DNA of 64,000 bases, from NCBI GenBank assembly GCA_037074615.1, contig CM073566.1, positions 12,108,001 to 12,172,000 of the forward strand, read 5' to 3'. Position 1 is the stretch's first letter. Each line of letters starts with the position of its first letter. Below, piece after piece: positions 21,531 through 32,604 of the stretch. The translations under genes and the position numbers were made by a program. The notes beneath the pieces were generated by a model. That model had not been told where the DNA came from, ran no database searches, and worked only from the letters and a program-made list of their open reading frames with translations. Origin of the DNA: Leucaena leucocephala. Taxonomy: Eukaryota; Streptophyta; Magnoliopsida; Fabales; Fabaceae.

Positions 21531-24357
21531 TGTCACATCCTTATTTTTATACATCTTAGGAACCATTCAGTAGCACTTAAACCACTTTCAGGGTCATTGA
21601 AGTCTAAACACTTAATCTGGAATTTTATTCATATCGAGTACTGTTCACTATGGCAAATTCCAGATGAGTGACCTGACTTTGAAAATTCATAACTAATTAT
21701 AGAAAAATCGAAATGAAGTGGTTCAAATTGCTACATTAAGATAACTCAAATATATTTCAGGGAAAAATAATTGGTTGACCAATCCTTGACAAATTTAACG
21801 TGGGTCAATGTTTCAATCTTACTGTTCATCCAATGACTTTCTCCTGAATCCAGCATTCTGGTTCCAACTTTAACAATTTATATCTTTTCTTGTATACATC
21901 CAAATTAGACATTATATATATAAAATTAAATCTTAGTATGTCTACTTTTTACCCTAAAAATTTCGTACATTAATTCAATCATTTACTATTTTTAATGATT
22001 TATCAAACATGAATGGGTCTTCATGAGTTACTGTTCACTGAGCCTATTTTCAGCATTTAGTCTTTACATACCCAAGCATACAACCAACACATATCAGTCA
22101 TACAGGCCAGATAACAATTAATATCAAATAATCAACTGTTATATCTCAGTGCATGATTAACTCCCTCATATTTTATTACATCCTTCTCTGTCTAAAATCT
22201 GGCAGCATAACTGCTACAATTCTTCTTTAGAAAGTAACCGATGTTGTACCGATTCGGTAATTCCCTTATGAGAACTACCATTCTACGTAGTACCCAGGAA
22301 AGACTGGATGAACCTGCTGGGTCCACTCACTTCCAGCCTCCTTAGACAGCACTACGTACACAGTACGTATCAGTTCCTTTCTTTGTTCCGTCTTCGTTGT
22401 CGGAATTTCGGTAGCCTACCGGCGTCTCTTAAGATTTCCAAATTTTATTTTGACAGAACCTCCCCTGTAATGTTATGTTTGGGAATGAGATTCAAAAGAA
22501 TCCCAGTAACAATAATTATAACAAAATATGTAATGCAGAGTGACGGTGCTTGCTTGTGACTGTGTACAGATAAGTATGCTGCATGCTTCCATATTCAATA
22601 ACATATGATCATAGCATTGGAATAGAGCTTCAAGCATAACATATAGGACAACAATCAACCAAACAAAACAACACATCACAAAGACATTACATAAGAGCTA
22701 GGATTAGTTGTTACCTTAAAAGCAGTGCTTTAGAACTTCCCTACTACTTCCAACTTCACCAGAACTTCCTTACTTCTTTCTTTCTCACACTTTCTCCTCA
22801 AGAACTTCTCTCCTCCTTTCTTCCTTGCTTATGCCAAAATGAGGGGCTAGGTGGGGGTATTTATAGTGTTGAGCAATGGCAATCTTGTAATTAGGAAGAC
22901 TTATGATCCTGTGGTCCTGGTTTTTCCTGGAATTTCCTATTTTCTTTAATTCTTTTTTACTGCATCACCCTGGACACCTCATGGGACACCTCATAGGACA
23001 CCTCACCACCCATATGCTTCATGTGACGAAATTTGGAGGTTCAGGAAGCTTTCCGGTCCAATCCGGTACCGGCCCGGTCCATCGCCTCGAAAAACGTGAC
23101 GTTTTCTGAATCTGATGTTTCTGAAGATCCTTTTTATGTCTACTGACCTCACATTTAGTATCTAGACCCTTTATATCATTAACTTTTTAATACTGGGTCC
23201 AGACTCCGTTACAGATCCCCTGTAAAATGACCAAAATGCCCTTGGTGCCCTATCTTGTCCTATTTTAACCCTAAGGGCAAAATCGTCATTTCACACCTTT
23301 CTGGACCCGGTCAAAGCTTATACTGGCTCTAGTCAACCTTATTTAGACATGTCTTGACCTCTGGGTCTGTCCAAAATGACCAGAATACCCTTTATTCATC
23401 TGCTGCCCTTTTTGTACAACATAGGGGCATTTTCGTAATTTCGCACTTTTCCGGGGTTCTGCTGGATACTGGCCCACCTATCAGTCCAAGAGTCTTATTG
23501 GACCTCTAATGGCGCCATTTTTGGGCTTCCTGGATCCATTACCTGTATGGCACATATTACGAGGAATCTTCCTTTAACACAGTTCATTGAATATTTTAAC
23601 TATTATTTACCGATTATACACCTTTTCCGGACACCGGCTCTTTTTCCCAGATACAGTGTCCTACTGTGTTCAGGCATCCTTGGGGGTTATAACGGTCATC
23701 TGACCGAAGTCATTCGATCGCATTTAGCCCCTTTAAAAATACCGATAAATCTCCAACCCGGATCCCCGGAGGCCTCACACTCCCGTCTGGATTTTCTAAT
23801 TTGCAGATAGCTTTTCCTACAGACCTCCTATCGGTATTCTGTCAGTTTCCCGACATCCGTCCCATAAGGGTGCATCATCCTGTATTTTCTCACTTATATC
23901 TGAAATATAGGGTATCCGGTATTAATTTTTATAACTTTTGGACGATCAGTCTATTCCTGGCTATCTGGAGTCTTCAAAAATTCCGGTATTAGGCTTGGTT
24001 ACCCGGCGTCACCTGCCCTACCTTCTGGTAGAATCTGGGACTGAAATGCTGTCGGGCGGTGCAAACCACTTCTGGCCTATTTTCTTTAATTATACTTTAG
24101 CCCCAGGGAACTTTTCCTTCTTTATAATTAAGTCCCTTAATTTGGCTAAAATTACACTTTAAGACCCCACATTTTTGTCTACCTTTCCTTCCTTCCCCTT
24201 AAACTTTCCATATTTGCATTTAAGTCCTTTCTTTTCCTTTCTTTTGCAATTTAATCCTTTTCTTTACATAAAGGACCACATCTTTTTCCTGAAACATGAC
24301 TCATATATTCCATTTAATCTGTACATGGAAATCAGTACAGAAATTAAGGATATTACA
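21531..24357 (-). repeat. 3' LTR of element B
   Basis: On the minus strand it begins TGTAATATCC next to the polypurine tract and ends GGATGTGACA. TATA box (reversed TATTTATA) at 22858-22865. The LTR includes several AAAATGCCC / GGGCATTTT words on both strands. Confidence 0.95.
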
Positions 24358-24378
24358 TTTCTCTCCCCCTAAAAATAA
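24358..24378 (-). other. Polypurine tract of element B
   Basis: On the minus strand, TTTTTAGGGGGAGAGAAA abuts the LTR start. It is preceded by the conserved AATTTCGGGGACGAAATTT, present in most elements here. Confidence 0.85.
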
Positions 24379-26048
24379 ATTTCGTCCCCGAAATTTACAT
24401 TACATCTAAATAATTCAGGGTACTTTTCCCTCATCTTTTCTTCTGTTTCCCATGTAGCCTCTTGTTCAGTCAAACCTTTACAGATCACTTTAACTAAAGG
24501 AATCTGCTTATTCTGCAACAGCTTGACTTTTCTATCAGCAATTCGCACCGGTCCAACCTCATAGGTCAAGTCATCTCGCAGTGCGATCTCATCTTGCTCA
24601 ATCACATGAGATGGATCTGGAATATACTTCTTTAATTGGGAAACATGGAACACATCATGTATCTGGCTGAGATTCGGAGGAAGAGCCAACTTGTAGGCTA
24701 CTGCTCCTATCTTTGAGAGAATCTGGAATGGCCCGATGTATCTTGGATGCAACTTCTTCACCTTAATCGATCGTCCGGCTCCTGTGGTTGGAGTTAACTT
24801 AAGGAATACATGTTCTCCTTCTTCAAACTCCAACGGCTTCCTTCTGATATCTGCATAGCTCTTCTGTCTGCTTTGAGCCGTCAATAATCGTTTTCTAATT
24901 ACCGCAACTTGTTCTGCAGTTTGATCCACTATATCCGGACCAAGCATTCTTCTCTCGCTCAACTCTAGCCAGCATAAGGGGGATCTACATTTCCGTCCAT
25001 AGAGTCCTTCAAAAGGTGCCATCTGTATACTGGCCTGATAACCATTGTTATATGCAAACTCTATAAGGGGTAAATGGATATCCCAGCTGCCTTTGAAATC
25101 TAGGACACATGCTCTCAGCATATCCTCTAACGTCTGTATTGTTCTTTTAGATTGACCATCTGTCTGAGGATGATAAGCCGTACTGAATCTGAGAGTAGTG
25201 CCCATTTCTTCCTGTAGAGCCCTCCAGAAATTTGAAGTAAATCGAGGATCTCTATCAGACACAATGCTGCTTGGGATACCATGGAGCCTAACGATCTCCT
25301 TTATATACAGCTTTGCCAGTTTTTCTAGAGAATCTCTCTTATTAATTGCCAGGAAATGTGCTGACTTTGTCAGTCGATCGATTACTACCCAAACCGCATC
25401 ATGTCTACTTGGTGTCAAGGGTAGTCCTTCCACAAAGTCCATGGCAATCCCATCCCATTTCCACTCAGGGATATCTAAAGGATGCAACGTTCCTGCTGGC
25501 TTTTGATGCTCAACTTTCACTTTCTGGCAGGTTAAGCACTTAGATAGGTAAGCTACAACATCTTTCTTCAGTCCAGGCCACCAGAATAACCTTTTAACAT
25601 CATGGTACATTTTGGTCATACCTGGATGTACCGTATATCGGCTTTTATGTGCTTCCTCCAGAATCCTTTCCCTTAATCCCCCAACATTTGGGATATAGGG
25701 TTTTCCCCTAAACTGTAGTAATCCGTCTGGGGACATCTCAAAATTCCTTGTCTTCCCTTTCTCCAGCTTGTCTTTGAATATTGCTGCGAGCTTATCCTGC
25801 TCCTGAGCCTCTTTGATCTCATCTTCTATGCAAGCTCTGACATGAACTCCTCCAAAAGGATTCTCCGTCAGTTGCATTTGATATAGAGGGCTCCAGTCGC
25901 GCATATCTTCTATCAGTTCTAATTCCTTGATCATCATGTATGCAACCTGTACCACCTTTCTACTCAGGGCATCAGCTACCACATTGGCTTTTCCTGGATG
26001 GTATTTAATCTGGAAGTCATAATCTTTTAACAATTCCATCCATCGCCG
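24369..26048 (-). pseudogene. Integrase and chromodomain-like tail of element B pol
   Basis: Integrase inserts the element's cDNA into the genome. After the RNase H end (ELLKDYDFQIKYHPGKANVVADALS) the frame holds an HHCC zinc finger (H..H in EEAHKSRYTVHPG, C..C in CLTCQK), then the catalytic core with the first Asp in MDFVEGL and the second in VSDRDPRF. At the third catalytic position, normally Glu in the GQSERTIQ motif, it reads GQSKRTIQ: Glu to Lys. The GPY/F module (HPRYIGPFQIL) follows, and the end (EATWETEEKMREKYPELF) fits the chromodomain tail of Tekay chromoviruses. The frame is continuous with 26049-27404 but separated by a stop. It should not be catalytically active. Confidence 0.9.
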
Positions 26049-26618
26049 CTACCTCATGTTCAGCTCCTTCTGATCCTGTAGATACTTCAGGCTTTTGTGG
26101 TCGCAAAACAACTCTATCGTTGCTCCGTATAAATAGTGCCTCCATATCTTCAGGGTATAGACCACCGCCGCAAGCTCCAGATCATGAGTGGGATAATTCT
26201 CTTCATGTGGCTTTAACTGCCGAGAGGCGTAGGCTACTACTCGACCTTGTTGTATAAGCACACGTCCCAGCCCTTGCTTGCTAGCATCAGTGTAGACTAC
26301 ATAAGTCTGAGTTGGGTCTGGAATAATCAGCACGGGAGTAGTCGTTAATCTCTGCTTCAACTGCTGGAAGCTAGCCTCGCACTTCTCATACCATTTAAAC
26401 TGCTGATTCTTTCTGGTCAGCTTGGTAAGTGGTAAGGCAATTCGAGAAAAGTCTTGAATGAATCGTCTGTAGTACCCTGCTAGGCCGAGAAAACTTCTAA
26501 TCTCTGTCACTGTCCTTGGCTGTTCCCAGCTCAAAACTGCTTCAACTTTGCTAGGATCTACAGCTACCCCGTCTCGGGATATGACATGACCGAGAAATTT
26601 GACTTCTGACAGCCAAAA
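26049..26618 (-). pseudogene. Reverse transcriptase end and RNase H of element B pol
   Basis: This segment is bounded by two in-frame stops. It carries the end of reverse transcriptase (FLGHVISRDGVAVDPSK, then SFLGLAGYYRRFI) and the RNase H domain, with acidic residues in VYTDASKQGLG, DLELAAVVYTLK and CDHKSLKYL. The stop at 26049-26051 falls where relatives have LRQRRW and is a TAG in place of CAG, a C-to-T change. The stop at 26619-26621 is TAG where the family usually has Glu in KCEFWL. Domain sequence is otherwise well kept, so the stops look recent. Confidence 0.88.
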
Positions 26619-27404
26619 CTAGCATTTACTCAGCTTAGCATAGAGCTTCTTCTCTTTAAGGGTACCAAGAACAATCCTCAAATGCCTTTCATGCTCCTCT
26701 GGAGATTTGGAGTACACCAGAATATCATCAATAAAGACCACAACGAACTGATCTAGATAAGGCCTGAAAATCGGGTTCATATAGTCCATGAAAATAGCAG
26801 GTGCATTGGTTAGTCCAAAAGGCATCACCAAAAATTCAAAATGTCCGTAGCACGTTCTGAACGCCGTCTTTGGAATATCATCTGGCTTGACCCTTAGTTG
26901 ATGGTAGCCAGATCTCAAGTCAATTTTGGAGAATAAACTCGCTCCTGCCAATTGATCTAGCAGGTCATCAATTCTGGGAAGAGGATACTTGTTCTTAACT
27001 GTAAGCTTATTTAATTCCCTGTAGTCAATGCACAGCCTTAAGCTACCATCTTTCTTCTTGACGAACAGTACTGGAGCACCCCATGGCGATACACTGGATC
27101 GTATAAAACCCTTCTCCAATAGCTTCTCAATTTGCTTCTTCAGTTCCATCATTTCGTTGGGAGCCATCCTGTATGGGGCTTTTGATACTGGTCCAGCTCC
27201 AGGTACAATGTCGATCGCAAACTCCACTTCACGCTCCGAAGGCAATCCCTGAATCTCCTTTGGAAAGACTTTAGGAAATTCATTGACTACAGGAACCTCC
27301 TCGATGCCTTCCTCCACTTCTGTTTGAACAGAAAAGAATACCACATATCCCTGACATCCTTTCCGTAGACATTTTTCTGCCTGATCCTCTGTCACGAAGT
27401 TCAG
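26619..27404 (-). pseudogene. Reverse transcriptase of element B pol
   Basis: Reverse transcriptase copies element RNA into cDNA in the particle. The frame shows PYRMAPNEMMELKKQ, VLFVKKKDGSLRLCIDYRE, the first catalytic Asp in SKIDLRSGYHQ, MPFGLTNAP and the FIDDILVYS active site with both Asp residues. Two usually conserved positions differ: Cys in RTCYGHFEF (usually Arg) and Ile in APAIFM (usually Thr). It is in the same frame as the protease remnant upstream, split from it by a TAA at 27405-27407, and the downstream end is a TAG. Motif order and spacing fit Ty3/gypsy. The protein would be truncated before RNase H. Confidence 0.93.
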
Positions 27405-27660
27405 TTATACTTCTAAGCTCCGATCAGTGATCTTTGGACCAAGAACTAGGGTCTTGTTTCTGCAGTCCAACATCACATTATTGGAGGATAACCAATTTAA
27501 ACCGAGTATAACCTCAATCTCCTGGAAAGGCATACAGATCAGGTCCAGGGTGGTACTGCAGTGCTCATAATGCACCACACTATTTAGACAGGCATCAGAT
27601 GTGATCACCCTAGCGTTGGTGGGGGTTTTCACCTTGGATCATCTCAGATGATCGCTGAGC
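27405..27660 (-). pseudogene. Protease remnant of element B, active site deleted
   Basis: The C-terminal half of a retropepsin is clear: EIEVILGLNWLSSNNVMLDC matches the VILGMDWL...DC block of Ty3/gypsy protease. The catalytic DSGA region expected some 50 residues earlier is absent: the sequence passes from the gag-protease junction (GRVFALTREDAQ) after about 13 residues into sequence that normally lies beyond the active site, with a change of frame near 27612. A deletion of roughly 40-50 codons is inferred from family length. The polyprotein could not process itself. Confidence 0.8.
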
Positions 27661-28584
27661 ATCCTCTCTAGTGAGTGCAAACACTCGTCCCGCTGTCCTT
27701 GGCCTTGGATCAATTATAGCTTGAGGACATTCCCTGGAAAAATGTCCGGGCTTTCCGCAGGTGTAGCATACATTCTGGCCCATCAAGCATGGTCTGTCAC
27801 CATGATTCTTTCCACACTTTTCACATACTGGGGCCTTTGGATCCCTGTTATTGGACCTTCCACGGAAATTTCCCCTATTAGGCCTCTTGGTCTACCACGG
27901 GCGCTTTCTTTTCTTATAGCCGCTCCCACTGGCCGCTTCTTGAATCCGTCAGGCCTTATCAGGAGTCGCTTGATCTTTACTCCCAGATCTGGACAGCATT
28001 CTATGATTCATGCTGTTCTCAACGATTCGACATGCTTCCACAGCCTTATTGAACTGGCTGTATTGTTGGGGAGTTAACTTCTCCTTTAACATAGAATTCA
28101 GCCCTCGAATCATTCTTTCTGTCATCCAGCGTTCGTCATCCACTTGGCGTAGGTAAGTTGAATATTGAGATAGCCGGATGAACTTGGCCAAATATTCATC
28201 AAAAGATTCTTTTTCTCCTTGCCTCAGCACAAGGAATTCAGCCTCCCTTTCATCTTTGACAGATTGAGGGAAATATTTCTCATAAAATTGCTCAAGAAAT
28301 ACTTCCCAGGTAACTGGAATATCTCTTGCTTGGAGAAGTAACTCTGTATTCTTCCACCATCTATCCGCATCCTTTTCCAATTGATAGATGTCCATTTGGG
28401 CCTTGGTTTCAGTCGGGCAGTCGAGAACCTTGAAGATCTTCTCTAATCTGCTGACCCAATTCTCTGCTGTCTGTACTTCGAATGTCCCTTCAAACACTAG
28501 AGGATTATGTTTGCAAAATCGCACCATCCATTGTTGGATGCCAACTGCCTCCTCCCTTGATTCAACCCTTCTCTGGGGCTGTTC
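27612..28584 (-). pseudogene. Gag of element B, capsid and nucleocapsid part
   Basis: The capsid domain reads MVRFCKHNPLVFEGTF... TKAQMDIYQLEKDADRWW ... FLEQFYEKYFPQSV ... DEYLAKFIRLSQYSTYL ... CRIVENSMNHR, the retrotransposon gag domain of Tekay elements. A stop at 27949 and another near 27892 interrupt the basic linker. Two zinc knuckles follow at 27722-27825 (CEKCGKNHGDRPC and CYTCGKPGHFSREC), then the junction to protease. The N-terminal part (35372-35620) is separated by insertion of element C at TGTTC. Apart from the stops, residues are well kept. Confidence 0.9.
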
Positions 28585-31345
28585 TGTAACATCTCGATTT
28601 TTGGTCTAGGAGAACTGGGAAGTAGTCTATATGGGTAGGCTGCTAAACCCGTAGTCCCAGGGTAGTAATCTGATATGGGCGGATCACTTACCTGTATTTT
28701 GTAGGATCCGAGGGATGAGCTAAGTCCTTTAGGATGTAAAGATGAGTTAAGTCTTTAACCTACAGAATCGGGACAGTTCGCCTAGGCTCAAAATGAGGAA
28801 TGTGAGGAATATCCTAAGTCTTAAGCCTAGGAATTCTGCAGGTAGCTTGATATGGGCTGGCTCCTGTGTAAGATAACCTGATATGGGCGGGTTGTCGAGC
28901 CTTTCAATTAACGATGACTCCCGAAGAGTTTAAGGGATGAGTTATTGAAAGAGAATTTCTAGAACTTAAGATGAAGGATAAGAAGATGAGAATAGATGCT
29001 AGAAAGAGAATGCAGGGGCAAAATCGTAATTATGGGAAAGATCGGGCTGGTAGCCGATGAGTACCATATTTTGCCAGAAAATAGAGAAAATTATGCTGAT
29101 CATTTCACTGAACTGTGAAATGTGCATATGAGGTCTCTATGTGTATGAAAGAATTAGAAATGTGACCAGGGGTAAAATGGTCATTTTGGAAAAGTGCGCG
29201 CGAGTGCTTTTTCAGGCCAAAACAGCCCGGTCCGGATAAAATATCTGAAAATACCGGGAGATAGAGAAAATGATTCCGGGTTGAATGAGGAGTCACGGAA
29301 TTTTGATTTGAGGTCCCGATTTTTCTGTAAAAATTCCGGAAGATGGGAATTTACAGTTATAATCGGTAAAGGAAAAGCAGTTCCGATAGGGATGATCGGA
29401 CTGTGGCCAGGGGGCCGTATAGTGTTTCTAAGGCCTATAGTGACACCAGGGAAGGCCCAGGCCCATAATATCAGTCCAGTGGTAAAAGGGGCCGGTGTCC
29501 GGGGAAAAGGTGCGAAATGACGAAAATGCCCCTATGTTATAGAACAGCTGAAGAATGAGTAAAGGGTATTTTGGTCATTTGCCTAAGGTTAGACAGTCCA
29601 GGGAAGTTATCTGGATAATTGACCAGGGTCAGAGAATACTCTGGTAAGATGGGAAAAGACAATAATGCCCCTAGACCTAGTAAAGTAAAGAAAGAGAGAC
29701 TAAGGGCATTTTGCTAATTTGCCAAGGGGTGTTTCTTGGGAATCGTGCCATCAGAGTACTTGGGCTGGATCAGAGACCCAAGATGATATTCTCAGGCCCA
29801 AAAACGTGGCCCAGTAGTTATGTGAGGAAAAGTGTCATTAAAATAATGATTTAATGACTTTTCAGTAAAGTAAAGTTACTCGGTTGGCACGATAACCGAG
29901 GAGGTGATCAGATAAAGTCCGGGACTTATCTGGATAGCATTGGAAGGCGTGAAAGGTCCATTCCAGGTGCCACATGGCGCAATCTTAGAGGCAGAAGAAA
30001 AGTAAGGACACGTATTACGGTGCAAGACTCTGGACCGGTACTGGATTGGACTGAACTGCTGAGTCAGCTGATGAGGTGTCCCGGGTTTTAGACATGTGAG
30101 AAATGTGCTGCTGAGGTGTCCGCTGAGGTGTCCTGGATGATGCAGTAAAAAGGAATAAAAGAAAATAGGAAATTCCAGGAAAAACCAGGACCACAAGTTC
30201 ATATGGCTTCAAAATTACAGGAATGCCATTGAAGGAAACTATAAATACCCCCTCCCCCTCCCATTTCATGCATCCCACGGTTTTGAGCCTTTTAGAGAGA
30301 GGAGGAGGTGCTAGAGAGAGAAAGTGAGAGGAAGGAAGAAAGAAAGAAAGGAAGTTCTGGCGGAGCTGGAAGCAGAATAGAGATAGTAGAGCTCTGCTAA
30401 GCTTTTGAGGTAGTAACTAATCCTAGCTTTTATGTAATGGCTTTGTGATTTGTTGTGCTATTGTTTGGTTGGATTGTTGTCTTATATGTTATGCTTGAAG
30501 CTCTATTGCAATGCTATGATCATATGTTATTGAGTATGGAAGCACGCAGCATACTTATCTGTACACAATCACAAGCAAGCACTATCACACTGCATTACAT
30601 ATATTGTTATGATTGTTGCTACTGAGATTCCCCCGAATCTCATCCCCATCCATAACCCATTACAGGGAGGTTATGCTGAAGTGGATTTTGAGAATTTTGA
30701 GAGACGTCGTTATGCTGCCGAAGTAAAGACTGAACATCAGTATATGATAAGTACTGTGTACGTAGTGCTGTCTAAGGAGGCTAGAAGTGAGTGGACCTAG
30801 CCGGTTCATCTAGTCTTTCCTGGGTACTACGTAGAATGGTAGTTCTCATTAGGGGATTACCGAATCAGTACAGTTCAGTTCTTTGTACAGATAAAGCGTA
30901 GCGGTTATGCTGCCGGAGTTTAGGCAGAAAGAGATGTAATAGAGATAGCAAGATTATGTATATGTCTTGTTGTGTATGCCATGCTGTATGAAATTATGTT
31001 ATTCAATGATAAGTATTGTTTGGCATATTCAATTTATGTATGGTAAATTAAGGGGAAATTCGCAGGTCCTGAGGTAGCAGTGGTTTGACCTCAGTTTGAC
31101 CTAGTAAACGAAGGAGTTTGGCTATGAAATTTGGCAGGCTAGTCGTACACATCTGGGGCATTACGTGGATAGGTAATAAGCCTCATTTGGATGTGCAGAA
31201 TGAGATAAACCAGTTCTCAAAGTAAAGGTCCAGAATAAGGAACTTAAGAGTAGAAATTTTAAATTTCTGGGCTTAAGTTAAGATATGATCGAGCTAATAT
31301 TGCTTCCGCAAGTGTATTCTGAGGAGTCTAAAGAAGGATGTTTCA
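28585..31345 (+). repeat. 5' LTR of element C
   Basis: Starts TGTAACATCTCG, ends GGATGTTTCA. TATA box TATAAATA at 30240-30247. The 108-codon frame at 29194-29520 and others in it occur identically in the other LTR and match no domain known to me. Confidence 0.95.
30240..30247 (+). promoter_or_regulatory. TATA box of element C 5' LTR
   Basis: TATAAATA followed by a C-rich run and a GAGAGAG-rich leader, matching the other LTRs. This promoter is intact and faces toward 32604. Confidence 0.75.
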
Positions 31346-32604
31346 TTTTGGTATAAGAGCAATAGGTTCTGGCATAAACCAGACAGGATTCTGGCTCAGA
31401 GCATAAGATTTTGGCACAGAACAGAAGGTTCTGGCTTAGTGATGCTCTGATTTAGAAAGGTTATTTCCCTTGAGTACATGGAGGTTTAGAAAAGCCCAGT
31501 GGAGGTAAAGCTCTTAAATGAGAAAGTGAGATAAGGTAGACCCCGGATTTACGCCAAGATGGGGTAAGATATGAAAGAAATGGACACTACTTATAAGTGC
31601 AGTAAGTTGTCCATAAGAAGGAGAGCAGATAGTATGAAAAAGGTGCAAAGTTTTATGAGATAGCTAGAATGAGATTTGCCTAGGAATATCCTAGGACATG
31701 GCCTAAGGCTAGAGATGTGATGGGCTGATGTCCCCTAAGCAGAGGGATTCCATCACGGAGAAGTAATAGACCTAGGGTAGAGTACCCTAGAGAACAAAAG
31801 TGATAATAAGAGATGATGAATGAGATCCATGCGACTAGAGTTCGCTAGGATCAAGAGAGAGAAGTAGAGAAGCATTGGCTAAGAGTACTCTGGGAGGTAG
31901 CTCAAGTTGTGAAGCCAATAGCAAGAGAAAGAGGCAATAGTTCAGGCAGGGGTCTGATCAAGGTGAAGATCAGGTTGGAAAGCAGAGATGTCAAAGTGGT
32001 GAGCCATGGCACATAGGAGTGTCGAGCAGGGCAATGCAGTGGTGAGAGAAAGGCCACTTTGTAAGAGGTTGCCCTACGAATGCTGACATCCCTAGGAAAG
32101 GTGTTTGCTCTTACCACAGACAAAGTCTCCAATTCCCTGAGGTCGACCCTAAGAATGGTTAAGGAGAACCATAGCTATAAGGGCGACTGAGCTGTAAGGG
32201 ACTATATGCCTAGATGATGATGTAGATAATGAAGAGTTCCTTTCTGATCTAGAGAATGTGGTTATTGTAACGAGTCATGAGAAATAATTAGTAAGATAAT
32301 AAATCTGTCTTAACTCAGTGATGAGGTTGCTGTATGAGGGGTTAGAACATGGATAGCTGTAAGCAACTATAATGAGAGATGTTAGTTGCTAAGAATCCAT
32401 GTGGAAGGTCTGGGACCAAGCTGTTGCTCCTCTAGACCATCACTGGAGTGAGGATAAGACAGAGAGGGATGATCTTACTGGTTATATATATGATTGCGTT
32501 ATAAAAACCACATAGCTGTATAGATCAGTAAGAAGTTCTCTTCAGGGAAAGATGAGGTATCCCTTAAAATTTCGAGGACGAAATTTTTAAAAGGGGAGGA
32601 GAAT
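31346..32604 (+). other. Internal region of element C
   Basis: The primer site at 31349-31360 reads TGGTATAAGAGC, one change from the usual TGGTATCAGAGC. TTCTGGC repeats follow (31370-31450). 31680-32230 corresponds to family A noncoding sequence and the second zinc-knuckle relic (about 31914-32190), further decayed here. A purine tract AAAAGGGGAGGAGAA lies before the 3' LTR. No full ORF is present. Confidence 0.85.

Noticed and set aside
25198..25506. 102-codon plus-strand ORF in B's integrase region
   Set aside because: It is antisense to the well-conserved integrase core and has no features of its own.
29194..29520. 108-codon plus-strand ORF, repeated at 33215-33541
   Set aside because: It is identical only because it lies in both LTRs of the young element C. 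It matches no family I know, and the equivalent place in A and the C-type solo LTR has broken frames.
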